Part shown: one piece after another, positions 27,225 to 35,548 of the stretch
How positions within the stretch are numbered: position 1 is the first letter of the stretch
Layout of the letters: the number at the start of each line of letters is the position of its first letter
Assembly: GCF_001552785.1 (NCBI RefSeq)
Contig: NZ_KQ959483.1
Coordinates: 1 to 64,000, forward strand
Length of the DNA: 64,000 nucleotides
Direction of reading: 5' to 3'
Origin: Atopobium deltae
GTDB taxonomy: Bacteria > Actinomycetota > Coriobacteriia > Coriobacteriales > Atopobiaceae
The notes under the pieces: model-generated
Told to the model about the DNA's origin: nothing
Databases searched by the model: none
Seen by the model: the letters and a program-made list of their open reading frames with translations, nothing else
Translations under genes and position numbers: made by a program

Positions 27225-28133
27225 TTACTTGTGTGCTGGGCGCTTCTCGGCACGAGACAAATCGCGATGCGAGGTAGTGACCTGATAGCCCTGCTCCATC
27301 AGATAGCGTGCCGTTTGCTCGGCGAGGGTCACCGAGCGATGCTGACCTCCCGTGCAGCCCACCGCAATCGTAAGGTGCGGCTTTCCTTCAGCGATGTAGC
27401 CAGGCATGATGCAATCCAACAGGCGCTCCCAGGATTGCAAAAACTTTTTTGTCTCGGGATGCTCGAGCACATACGACGAGACCTTCTCGTCAAGACCCGT
27501 CAGGTAACGCATTTCGGGATCGTAGTACGGATTTGGCAAGAAGCGCACGTCGATGAGGATATCCGCCTCAGTAGGCATGCCATATTTAAAGCCAAAAGAG
27601 CACACGTTCACTTCCATGAGTTGCGTGGGCGTAAGCTCCGAATAGCGGGCTTGAATGCGATTGCGCAGCGTGCTGGTACGCATGCGGCTGGTGTCGAGCA
27701 CCAAATCGGCACGCTCGAGGGCGCGCGCCAACTGCGAGCGCTCACGGGTAATGGCATGCATGATGTCCTCCCCCTCCTGTGCAAGGGGATGACGGCGGCG
27801 GCGCTCCGAAAAACGGCGGCGCAGCACCTCATTGGAAGCGTCCAAAAATAAAAGGCTGTACGAGAGTTCGTGAGTCATTAGTTCTTCAAGAGCGTCGAGA
27901 AGTTCGTCGAACAGCCCCTGACTGCGCAGGTCACAGACCACCGCAAGGTGTCTTCCCACACCAGAATTGATGCCAATAATCTTTGCGAGGGTGAGCATGA
28001 GTTTAGGAGGAAGATTATCGATAACGTAGTAGCCCAAGTCCTCAAAAACATGCATTGCCTCGGTGCGTCCTGCACCGCTCATACCAGTAATGACCACTAC
28101 ATCGGGAACAGCAACGGTCGTTTTTGATGACAT
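27225..28133 (-). CDS. rapZ: RapZ/YvcJ-family nucleotide-binding protein
   Basis: 302 residues. Walker A GMSGAGRTEAMH is near the N-terminus, Walker B-like ILIDVRFLPNPYYDPEMR is mid-protein, and the C-terminal family block TIAVGCTGGQHRSVTLAE is intact. In E. coli RapZ directs RNase E to GlmZ; in Gram-positive bacteria YvcJ affects competence and binds and hydrolyses nucleotides. Its role here is not known. AAGGAGGACG precedes the ATG. It lies between uvrC and whiA. Confidence 0.93.
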   Translation of the reverse strand: MSSKTTVAVPDVVVITGMSGAGRTEAMHVFEDLGYYVIDNLPPKLMLTLAKIIGINSGVGRHLAVVCDLRSQGLFDELLDALEELMTHELSYSLLFLDASNEVLRRRFSERRRRHPLAQEGEDIMHAITRERSQLARALERADLVLDTSRMRTSTLRNRIQARYSELTPTQLMEVNVCSFGFKYGMPTEADILIDVRFLPNPYYDPEMRYLTGLDEKVSSYVLEHPETKKFLQSWERLLDCIMPGYIAEGKPHLTIAVGCTGGQHRSVTLAEQTARYLMEQGYQVTTSHRDLSRAEKRPAHK

Positions 28134-28223
28134 AGACGTCCTCCTTCATCCTTAGTGCGGTGCGCTTGCAACACTGGGGCCGCACACACGGTCCGCACAC
28201 GAGAGCACAGCTCAAGTGTACAC

Positions 28224-28256
28224 GTTTGTTCACAGCTTTTGTTTGTTCACAGCTTT
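28224..28256 (-). repeat. 17-bp tandem duplication spanning the uvrC stop codon
   Basis: GTTTGTTCACAGCTTTT (28224-28240, plus-strand reading) is repeated at 28241-28256. The TGA of uvrC (28247-28249) lies in the second unit, so the first unit carries a spare copy just beyond the gene. Confidence 0.85.
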
Positions 28257-30301
28257 GCGCGATCGCGTACCTCTTGCAGCTCTTCGTCCCAGCTCTGCAA
28301 AGTATCGTAAATCGTCGTCGCAAGCGCCGAAGAAATCCCTGGCACTTGCGCGATCTTCTCGGCGGAAGCGGCGCGAAGTTTTTTCATGCTTCCAAAATGC
28401 CTGAGAAGTGCACGTTTGCGTTTGGGACCCACGCCCTCGATTTCGTCCAAAATGGATACCGTCATAGCCTTGCCGCGCAGCTCTCGGTGGAAGGTAATCG
28501 CAAAACGGTGGGCCTCGTCGCGCACCTGCTTGACCAAATACAGCGACGCAGAACCCGAGGGCAAGACCACAGGCACGTCATCCCACAACACGAAGAGCTC
28601 CTCATCCGACTTGGCAAGACCTGCCATGGCAATGTGCACGCCAAGCTCTTCGAGCTGCTTTTGCGCGGCATGAAGTTGCGGCTTGCCGCCATCCAAAATC
28701 AGCAGATCAGGCATCGAGCCAAAGCGTGGATCTTCTCGGCGTGGGAGGCCGTAACGGCGCTCCATCACCTCAGCCATCGAGACAATGTCGTTTGCCTCCA
28801 TCAGTGGCGTTTTAATTTTGAAGCGACGATACTGGTCCCTATCGGGCTTGCCTGCAGTGAACACCACCATCGAAGCGGTCGTAAAACGGCCGTGGATGGT
28901 TGAAATATCAAAGCACTCGATGCGCATGGGCGGCTTGTCAAGGGCAAGGGCGCTCTCGAGCTGCAGCAAGGCGGCGTTGGTGCGCTTATCGTCATAGCCC
29001 GTGCGCACCTGATAGCGCACCAACATGTGGTGAGCGTTGTCGGCAGCCATCGTGAGCAGACGGAGTTTCTCGCCACGCTGAGGCACATGAAAATGCACTT
29101 TATGCTGCGCTTTTGCGCTTAACCATTCGGCAAGCACGTCGTCGTCAGCAAGCGCACATGCCACGTTGATCTGATGCGGGATGTCGGAAGTCTGCTCGTA
29201 GTACTGCTTCAAAAAGCCAGCGAGCAGCTCCTGTTCGCTCACCTCGTTGCCCTTATCGAGCACAAACTCGCAGCTACGAATCACACGCCCTTCTCGGACG
29301 ATAAAAACGCAGGCAGCAGCAATGGTTTCTTCTCGCCAAATGCCCACAAAATCGGCGTCGAACGATTGGTTGAAGACGACGTGCTGCTTGGCGCTTAAGT
29401 TTTGAATGACCTCGATGCGTTTTTTGATGCGCTGGGCCTTTTCGAAATCGAGTTGCGCGGCAGCCTCGTGCATTTCGTCGGTCAGCTTCGTAATAAAGTG
29501 CTTCGTGTGCCCCGACAAAAACGCCTCGACCAAAGCCACATGCTCCGCGTATGCCTCGGGCGTAATCTGCCCAACGCATACACCAGGGCCTTTGCCAACA
29601 TGATAGTCAAAACACGGGCGCCCCTGATTTGCTTCAAGCAACGTAATGACGTTAGCATCTTCGGGATGCGCTTTGAGCAGCCGAGAAACCCGACGCCACT
29701 CGGCGCATTCACTCACACATAAGGGGACCAGTTTTCTGACAATTTCGATCATCTTGCGGGCGGCTTTGGCATCCGTATACGGGCCAAAATAGCGTGTGCG
29801 GGCTTTGTGCTTTTCGCGCGTATATTTGAGCGCGGGAAAGATGTCTCCTTTGGTGAGCGCCAGGTAGGGATAGCTTTTATCGTCCTTTAGGTTGACGTTG
29901 TAGGGCGGATGATATTGCTGAATCAAATTAATCTCGAGCACAAGAGCCTCATGCTCGGAGCCTACAACCACATAATCAAAGCCAGCGGTCTGCTCCATTA
30001 AAAAAGGGATTTTGACACGATCGTCGGTCCCATGGATGTACTGTCGCATGCGTGCGCGCAGATTTTTGGCTTTGCCCACATACAGCACCTGCCCGCGGGC
30101 GTCTTTCCACAGGTAGCAGCCTGGCTGTGTTGGCACCTGGTCGACCTGCTGCGCGAGGGTAAGCGCAGGCGATGCGGGTGGTGCAGCGGACGGGGCGGCG
30201 TCAGGCGCGACGGATAACGTGGCTACAGACGTGTCGGGCGGCGTGTCCAAACCTGCGGCGGGCGTGTCCTCCAAGGGTGCTTTGTCATGTGAAGTAGTCA
30301 T
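28247..30301 (-). CDS. uvrC: Excinuclease ABC subunit UvrC
   Basis: 684 residues. An Ala/Pro-rich extension of about 50 residues precedes the GIY-YIG nuclease (PTQPGCYLWKD…VLYVGKAKNLRARM). Then come a UVR domain (LDFEKAQRIKKRIEVI), the RNase H-like second nuclease (IECFDISTIHG…) and C-terminal helix-hairpin-helices (GVGPKRKRALLRHFGS). It makes both incisions around a lesion. The N-terminal extension is unusual for the family; an internal start is possible but none has a clearly better ribosome site. Confidence 0.94.
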   Translation of the reverse strand: MTTSHDKAPLEDTPAAGLDTPPDTSVATLSVAPDAAPSAAPPASPALTLAQQVDQVPTQPGCYLWKDARGQVLYVGKAKNLRARMRQYIHGTDDRVKIPFLMEQTAGFDYVVVGSEHEALVLEINLIQQYHPPYNVNLKDDKSYPYLALTKGDIFPALKYTREKHKARTRYFGPYTDAKAARKMIEIVRKLVPLCVSECAEWRRVSRLLKAHPEDANVITLLEANQGRPCFDYHVGKGPGVCVGQITPEAYAEHVALVEAFLSGHTKHFITKLTDEMHEAAAQLDFEKAQRIKKRIEVIQNLSAKQHVVFNQSFDADFVGIWREETIAAACVFIVREGRVIRSCEFVLDKGNEVSEQELLAGFLKQYYEQTSDIPHQINVACALADDDVLAEWLSAKAQHKVHFHVPQRGEKLRLLTMAADNAHHMLVRYQVRTGYDDKRTNAALLQLESALALDKPPMRIECFDISTIHGRFTTASMVVFTAGKPDRDQYRRFKIKTPLMEANDIVSMAEVMERRYGLPRREDPRFGSMPDLLILDGGKPQLHAAQKQLEELGVHIAMAGLAKSDEELFVLWDDVPVVLPSGSASLYLVKQVRDEAHRFAITFHRELRGKAMTVSILDEIEGVGPKRKRALLRHFGSMKKLRAASAEKIAQVPGISSALATTIYDTLQSWDEELQEVRDRAKL

Positions 30302-30355
30302 GTCATCATCCTACCCCAGTTAACCCCCGTTATGCTTGCAGCAGTACGCCCGTGT

Positions 30356-30361
30356 TATAAT
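30356..30361 (+). promoter_or_regulatory. Extended -10 promoter element
   Basis: TGTTATAAT is an extended -10 (TG-N-TATAAT) about 45 bp before the ATP-grasp gene. No good -35 box is seen, which fits an extended -10 promoter. Confidence 0.6.
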
Positions 30362-30406
30362 CCGCATGAACAAACGATCTCAAAACAATCTACAAAAGGA
30401 GCGGTC

Positions 30407-31762
30407 ATGAGCCAAGATGCGCATAAAGAACAGCGAGTTGATATCTTGCCTATCGTCATCGGTGGTGATATTGGTGCCTATGCCCTTGCGCGACAATTTC
30501 ACGAGGCTTTTGACGTACTTCCCTGCGTGCTCAACACTGACTTTATTGCCGCTATTACGCATTCACGCATCCTGACAACACATGCGCTTCCAGAGCTTTC
30601 CGCCGAGGTCATTCTCGAAGCTGTGTGCGAGCTGGCGAGCGAGGCTTCGCAAAAACACGTCGTTCTTATCGGCAATACCGATCACGTCATACAACTGCTC
30701 GAAACGATTCACACCCAACTTCCTCAAAAGGTTGTCTGCGTGCTCCCCTCTCAGGAGGCCTTCAAATCCGTCTGCGATAAGGCGCGCTTTTCTGGCTTGT
30801 GCCGTGCCCATGGTCTTGCAACGCCGCAAACCGAGCGCATTAAGCTGGCAGGCACCAAGCCCATCGCGTCAACGGAGCTGCCGTTTCCTGTGGTGGCAAA
30901 ACCCGCCGAGTCGGCGCAGTATTCTTCGTGGATGAAGCTGGGTCTTAAAAAGGTATATTACTTTACCGAGCAAGCTCAGCTCGACGAGTTGTGGCACAAG
31001 CTGCGTGATGTAGGCTTTGAGGGAGATTTTTTGGTGCAGCAGCTTATCGCTGGTGACGATACCTATATGGACTCCATCACTATCTATATGGGCGCCGATG
31101 GACACGCTCGCATGCTGGGCGCGGCGCAGGTGCTGCTAGAGGATCATGCACCAACTATGCTGGGCAACCCCGTTGCCATGGTGCTTCGCCAAAAGCCTGA
31201 GCTGTGGAACAAGGCCGAAGAGATGCTCGCAAGCATCGGCTGGCACGGCTTTGCCAACTTTGATATTAAGCGCGACCCACAAACGGGCGTCGAATATTTT
31301 TTGGACTGCAATCCGCGCATCGGGCGCAACTCGTATTACAACGTTGCAGGTGGCGTCAACCCCATGCGTATCATGGTGGAAGAGGCGCTTGGGCTTGGCG
31401 AGGGCGAGAAGGGTGTCGAGAAGCGCGGCGCGGGCGATAAGGACAGTGCTGGCGAGAAGAGCGATGAAGTCGCCAAGAAGACCAGCACTTATGCAAAATC
31501 TACCAGCAAGAAATCCGTGCACATCGCTGACCAAGAAGCGCTCTATACCTTGGTTCCACTCCAGCTGTTGCGTCGCTATATTCGCGATCCACAACTGCTG
31601 AGCGAAGTGAACGGTCTTATCGCCCAGAAAAAAGTGGCGAACCCGCAGCATTACAAGGCAGATCGCGGATCAAAGCGCATGATGAACGTCTTTTTGACCG
31701 AGTACAATCAACTGCGCAAATTCGCAAAATATTATCCCAAGCCGACGGATAGCTCGTTTTAA
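30407..31762 (+). CDS. ATP-grasp carboxylate-amine ligase
   Basis: 451 residues from the ATG at 30407, with AAAGGAGCGG upstream. The fold is ATP-grasp: a pre-ATP Rossmann-like domain (residues 1-115), ATP lid (PFPVVAKPAESAQYSSW), and Mg-binding residues in GFANFDIKRDP…YFLDCNPRIGRNS. Resemblance to D-aspartate ligases of peptidoglycan cross-bridges is possible but not proven. After the ATP-grasp core comes an unusual 45-residue stretch of Gly/Glu/Lys/Ser (roughly 355-400), encoded by three CGAGAAG motif copies. It looks like a recent low-complexity insertion. A terminator follows. Confidence 0.75.
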   Translation: MSQDAHKEQRVDILPIVIGGDIGAYALARQFHEAFDVLPCVLNTDFIAAITHSRILTTHALPELSAEVILEAVCELASEASQKHVVLIGNTDHVIQLLETIHTQLPQKVVCVLPSQEAFKSVCDKARFSGLCRAHGLATPQTERIKLAGTKPIASTELPFPVVAKPAESAQYSSWMKLGLKKVYYFTEQAQLDELWHKLRDVGFEGDFLVQQLIAGDDTYMDSITIYMGADGHARMLGAAQVLLEDHAPTMLGNPVAMVLRQKPELWNKAEEMLASIGWHGFANFDIKRDPQTGVEYFLDCNPRIGRNSYYNVAGGVNPMRIMVEEALGLGEGEKGVEKRGAGDKDSAGEKSDEVAKKTSTYAKSTSKKSVHIADQEALYTLVPLQLLRRYIRDPQLLSEVNGLIAQKKVANPQHYKADRGSKRMMNVFLTEYNQLRKFAKYYPKPTDSSF

Positions 31763-31784
31763 ACAAGAAACTTCATTGTAAGGC

Positions 31785-31824
31785 ACGAGCCTGCACTCCA
31801 AACAATGGTGTGCAGGCTCGTTTT
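31785..31824 (+). terminator. Rho-independent terminator
   Basis: A perfect 12-bp stem ACGAGCCTGCAC / GTGCAGGCTCGT (31785-31796, 31810-31821) is followed by TTT. It closes the ATP-grasp gene. Confidence 0.85.
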
Positions 31825-31827
31825 AGT

Positions 31828-31862
31828 GTATGTGAGCTTGTTTGCCGTATGTGAGCTTGTTT
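31828..31862. repeat. Intergenic 16-bp direct repeat, 19-bp period
   Basis: GTATGTGAGCTTGTTT occurs at 31828-31843 and again at 31847-31862, between the terminator and the nanE stop codon. It is another of the short tandem duplications at gene ends. Confidence 0.8.
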
Positions 31863-31878
31863 AACGTACGTACTGTAA

Positions 31879-32559
31879 TTATTTCAGCGCGTCAACAAAC
31901 CAGTTTGTCAACGAAGTTGGATGCGTAATCGCTGTGCCAACAACCACGGCCCAAGCACCCGCATCAAGCGCCGCACGAGCATCGGCAGGTGTGTGCACGT
32001 GACCCTCGCAAATAACGGGAAAATCGGGAAACTCGGCAGTCGCGGCACGCAGCAATGCAATGTCGGGTCCCTCGTTTAAGATCGTGTCAATCGCAGATTT
32101 GTTGTGCGATAAGGTCGTCGAAACGATGTCACAGCCACAGGCGACCGCATGACGAATATCGTCGAGCGTCATGCAGTCAGCCATGATGAGCACGTCGGTT
32201 TGTTTGCGCAGCTCGTCAACCGTTTCTTTAAAGCTACGACCATCGGGACGAGGACGATCGGTAGCATCAAGCGCCACAACATCGCAGCCTGCCCACACGC
32301 AGGCAAGTGCATGTCGCAAGGTGGGCGTAATGTAGACGCCTTCATGTCCCTCTTTCCACAAACCGATTACGGGGACCTCAACCTGCCCTTTAATGGCAGC
32401 GATGTCGGCAAGGCCCTGGCAACGAATTGCGGCGGCACCACCCTGCTCGGCTGCCAACGCCATAGCCGCCATAATATCGGGACGACGCAGGGGCTCCGAA
32501 GGATATGCCTGCACGCTGACGATCAGTTTATGATGAATAGCTTCAAGAATGGGATTCAT
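31879..32559 (-). CDS. nanE: N-acetylmannosamine-6-phosphate 2-epimerase
   Basis: 226 residues from ATG 32559 with GGAGG five bases upstream. A TIM-barrel of the NanE family: KLIVSVQA at the start, RCQGLADI, a catalytic Lys in VIGLWKEGHEGVYITP, VALDATDRPRPDG, and GTAITHP at the end. It converts ManNAc-6-P to GlcNAc-6-P, the third step after NanA and NanK. It is last in the nan operon, 29 bp behind nanK. Confidence 0.94.
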   Translation of the reverse strand: MNPILEAIHHKLIVSVQAYPSEPLRRPDIMAAMALAAEQGGAAAIRCQGLADIAAIKGQVEVPVIGLWKEGHEGVYITPTLRHALACVWAGCDVVALDATDRPRPDGRSFKETVDELRKQTDVLIMADCMTLDDIRHAVACGCDIVSTTLSHNKSAIDTILNEGPDIALLRAATAEFPDFPVICEGHVHTPADARAALDAGAWAVVVGTAITHPTSLTNWFVDALK

Positions 32560-32588
32560 AGGACCCTCCAGACTTTTTTGCCAAACCT

Positions 32589-33563
32589 TTATTGACGATA
32601 CGCAAAGCGGACGAAATTCTCGGCAGCACCAATCAACGGTGCCATACCACCTAACTCGCCAGTGAGCAGCGGAGTTGTTGCCAGAGGATCCATAGCCTGC
32701 GCCCCAAAGCCACGACGGAGCGCATCGTGCCAAAACACGCCAGACTGTACCACTGAGCCGGACAGGATAATACACGCAGGATCCACCATATTGCACGTGC
32801 TCCCCAGTACCGCGCCCAGTGCATAGCCAGCACGCGACTGCGCTTCTTGCGCGAGGCCGTCCCCTGCATCGGCGCGCTGACTAAGATCAGCGCCAGTAAT
32901 GGACGTACCATCCTCGCGATGCATATTACCGCCCAGAGCTTTATAGCTGGCGAGAAGACCAGGGCCTGCTGCAATCGTCTCGACATGACCAGAGCGACCG
33001 CAGGCGCAGGGCATATCGGCAGCTTGTGGGCAGATCACATGACCAATGCTTCCCGCAACATCATGGGCGCCACGCATGATGTAGTGATCATACACGTAAG
33101 CGCCACCAATGCCCGTACCCACCGCAACGACCAAGCAGCTCGCATAGGCTTTTCCAGCACCGTAGCGCGCTTCACCCAAGGCATGTGCATGCACATCGTT
33201 GAGTGCTTTGGTCGGCAAACCACAGCGCGTTGCTACCGTTGAAGCAAGGGGCGTATTTGACCAGCCGGGCATTACATCGTTAGCAAAATGCACGTCACCG
33301 CGTATTGGATCGATAACGCCAGCACTCGAAATACCAATGCCAGCAGGTTCATAACCAGCCTGACGTGCCTGGTTGAGGAGTGCTTGCGCGGCGTCACACA
33401 CACGCTCGAGCACCGCTGCACCGCCTTGTTGTGCGTCGGTGGCCACTTTGTTAAGCATTGTCAGGCGCGGCGTCGAGCGCTCGTCAAGAAAAACGAGTCC
33501 CGAAGCAATTTTGGTGCCGCCAATATCAAGGGCGATAAGCGGCTGTTTTTTTGTGTCCGACAT
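32589..33563 (-). CDS. nanK: ROK-family kinase, probable N-acetylmannosamine kinase
   Basis: 324 residues. N-terminal ATP-binding ALDIGGTKIASGLV, catalytic Asp123 in ALNDVHAHALGE, and the ROK zinc region HVICPQAADMPCACGRSGHVE. The last ligand is His193 instead of the common Cys, a known kind of variation whose effect here is unclear. Within a nan operon, phosphorylation of ManNAc is the likely role. A TAAGGAG site precedes the start. It cannot be fully separated from glucokinase by sequence alone, but no DNA-binding domain is present, so it is not a ROK repressor. Confidence 0.88.
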   Translation of the reverse strand: MSDTKKQPLIALDIGGTKIASGLVFLDERSTPRLTMLNKVATDAQQGGAAVLERVCDAAQALLNQARQAGYEPAGIGISSAGVIDPIRGDVHFANDVMPGWSNTPLASTVATRCGLPTKALNDVHAHALGEARYGAGKAYASCLVVAVGTGIGGAYVYDHYIMRGAHDVAGSIGHVICPQAADMPCACGRSGHVETIAAGPGLLASYKALGGNMHREDGTSITGADLSQRADAGDGLAQEAQSRAGYALGAVLGSTCNMVDPACIILSGSVVQSGVFWHDALRRGFGAQAMDPLATTPLLTGELGGMAPLIGAAENFVRFAYRQ

Positions 33564-33642
33564 GCGTCTCCTTACAGCAAACCTTGGCTGATACTCAAAC
33601 TAGCTGATGATCGACAATCTATGTGATACCGCGAGCAAATCT

Positions 33643-34563
33643 TTACAGCAGTCCGCACGAAACCAAAACTTCGCGGATATTCTCGACATTCTCGCCCGTC
33701 AAACGCTTCACGGGACGAGGCATTTGATTTGTCTCAAAAATGCCCATGAGCTGCAGCGCTGTCTTAAACGCGCCAACGCCACCTGCGTAGCCCTGCACAC
33801 CCGTCGTGACATCAAAGATGTGCGACAACTCGTTGAGCTTGTCTTGCTCGAGCTTAGCCGTTGCCCAGTCGCCTGCCTGCGCGGCCTTCCACATGCGAAC
33901 ATAACCATAGGGCTCAACGTTGGCAAGACCGGGAACGCTACCATCGGCGCCGCACAAATAAGCGCAGTCGACGACCATCTCGTGGCCCGTCAACACGGAC
34001 AGTGGGTGGCCAGCCTTGGCATTTTCTTGGCACAGGTAGCGGAAATTGATGTCGTCGCCAGAGGAGTCCTTAACGCCCGCAAGCACACCCTCGTGGCCGA
34101 GCTCGATCATGAGTTTCCACGGCAGTTTGGTGTGCACGCACACGGGAATATCGTAGGCAAACACGGGAAGATCCAGCTCGCGAGCCACAATGCGAAAGTG
34201 ATCGGCAATCTCGGTCAGGCCGCCCAAAGCATAAAAAGGCGCGGTGACCACCACGGCATCAGCGCCGAGCTTTTGCGCCATGCGACCATGCTCAAGCACG
34301 CGCTCGGTCTCGGTGTCGATAATACCAACCAACACGGGAACACGGTGATTGACGATGCGAACGGCCTCGGTAATCACCCGCTCGCGCATGGCATCAGTCG
34401 AAAACACAACCTCGCCGGAAGAACCCAAGAAGAACAGCCCGTCAACGCCCGCGTCAATCATGCGGTTGATGAGGTTTTCAAAGGAAGCGATATCCAATGA
34501 ATGATCTTCTCGCTCGGACACTACCACCGGAGGAACGACGCCGCCAATTTTAAAATCACTCAT
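33643..34563 (-). CDS. nanA: N-acetylneuraminate lyase (DHDPS/NAL family)
   Basis: 306 residues. TIM barrel with GSSGE at 47-51, Tyr137 in VFAYDIP and Schiff-base Lys165 in AGVKDSSGD. The family also includes dihydrodipicolinate synthase; the position next to nanK and nanE favours sialic acid cleavage to ManNAc and pyruvate. The ATG at 34563 has GAAAGGAAAG upstream and overlaps the end of the preceding gene by 8 bases, so earlier in-frame starts to 34626 are rejected. Confidence 0.9.
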   Translation of the reverse strand: MSDFKIGGVVPPVVVSEREDHSLDIASFENLINRMIDAGVDGLFFLGSSGEVVFSTDAMRERVITEAVRIVNHRVPVLVGIIDTETERVLEHGRMAQKLGADAVVVTAPFYALGGLTEIADHFRIVARELDLPVFAYDIPVCVHTKLPWKLMIELGHEGVLAGVKDSSGDDINFRYLCQENAKAGHPLSVLTGHEMVVDCAYLCGADGSVPGLANVEPYGYVRMWKAAQAGDWATAKLEQDKLNELSHIFDVTTGVQGYAGGVGAFKTALQLMGIFETNQMPRPVKRLTGENVENIREVLVSCGLL

Positions 34564-35548
34564 GTTCTTTCCTTTCAAAGTGAATGAACTGCAAAATTGC
34601 ATCCTCGAAGTCATTGATTCTCTCATAACCCCATCGAGGATAGCTTACAAGTTTTTTATGAGAAGTACCCAGCTTTTGGTACAACGCATCAAATGAGGAC
34701 AGTTGCTCGGTTTGCCCCAGCTCGCCGACACCCATCAGAGTTGCGGCGGTCACGTCTGGCGCGAAGCTCAAGCAATCAAGGAAGTTCAGTTGAGCGAGAA
34801 GATCATCGGTGTGCGCGCCTTGCGGCTCATGGTGGCGCAAGTAGCTGTGCAGACTTTGATAGATCTGCGGTGTTGCATGGGTGCGGTAGGCCTGCGGTAT
34901 ATCACAGGGGTATGGATTGAGTATCGCAAGTTTTGTCACACGCGGGCCCAGTATGGACGCGGCGGCAAGAGCAAGACCTGCGCCCGTACCTTCGCCTATG
35001 CAAGCAAGGGGCTGAGGGGCAAAGGTGGCGAGATCGGCGGCGGCTTGGGTATCAGCGGCATCTTGCTGCGCAATCCCCAGCGCCACAAGCACCGTCAAAA
35101 GGCTATCTTCAATGCGCTGTGCTTGCGTTGCCCCCTCATCAGACACGAGGTCATACGGACAAAAGCGCTGATCAAGCATCACTACGCGCGCGCCCAAGGC
35201 ACAATAGCGAGTCAGATACAGCCAGCTGCGCGGACCCGTGTGCATGTCATGAAAGTAAACGACCGTTGGCAACGGCGATGAGATTGACGACGCCATCGAA
35301 ACAGATGGTTCTACCACACGAATCGTCAATGGTACACCATCACAAGCGTCAAGATAAATGCGCCCATAGTGCGGGACTGTCGAGAAAATCGTCGAGTTTT
35401 CCCCAAGTTTTGTCTGGTTTGATGGCAGGCTCTCCAACTCTGGAAACACGTTGTACTCAATGGTAGACGGCTGTGCTTTCCACAGTATTTGTAGGTGATG
35501 CTGCACCTGCTCAAGGCGTTGTTGCCAATAGCACTTTATATCGCTCAT
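34556..35548 (-). CDS. CE7 (acetyl xylan esterase-like) pseudoenzyme
   Basis: 330 residues, alpha/beta-hydrolase of the CE7 family, a tandem relative of the next gene upstream. The region of the nucleophile elbow reads IGEGTGAG, so the catalytic Ser is replaced (Gly187). The aspartate loop reads VGELGQTEQ instead of TGLVDDICPV. The His position in the final motif is Tyr308 (RWGYERI instead of EFGHEEI). All three catalytic residues are therefore missing while the fold is kept. Start and stop overlap both neighbours by a few bases, so it is co-translated and not an obvious pseudogene. A binding or regulatory role is inferred. Confidence 0.8.
   Translation of the reverse strand: MSDIKCYWQQRLEQVQHHLQILWKAQPSTIEYNVFPELESLPSNQTKLGENSTIFSTVPHYGRIYLDACDGVPLTIRVVEPSVSMASSISSPLPTVVYFHDMHTGPRSWLYLTRYCALGARVVMLDQRFCPYDLVSDEGATQAQRIEDSLLTVLVALGIAQQDAADTQAAADLATFAPQPLACIGEGTGAGLALAAASILGPRVTKLAILNPYPCDIPQAYRTHATPQIYQSLHSYLRHHEPQGAHTDDLLAQLNFLDCLSFAPDVTAATLMGVGELGQTEQLSSFDALYQKLGTSHKKLVSYPRWGYERINDFEDAILQFIHFERKEHE

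Noticed and set aside
34556-35548. Calling the second CE7 gene a pseudogene
   Set aside because: The reading frame is full length, with overlapping starts and stops and a preserved fold; only catalytic residues are lost.
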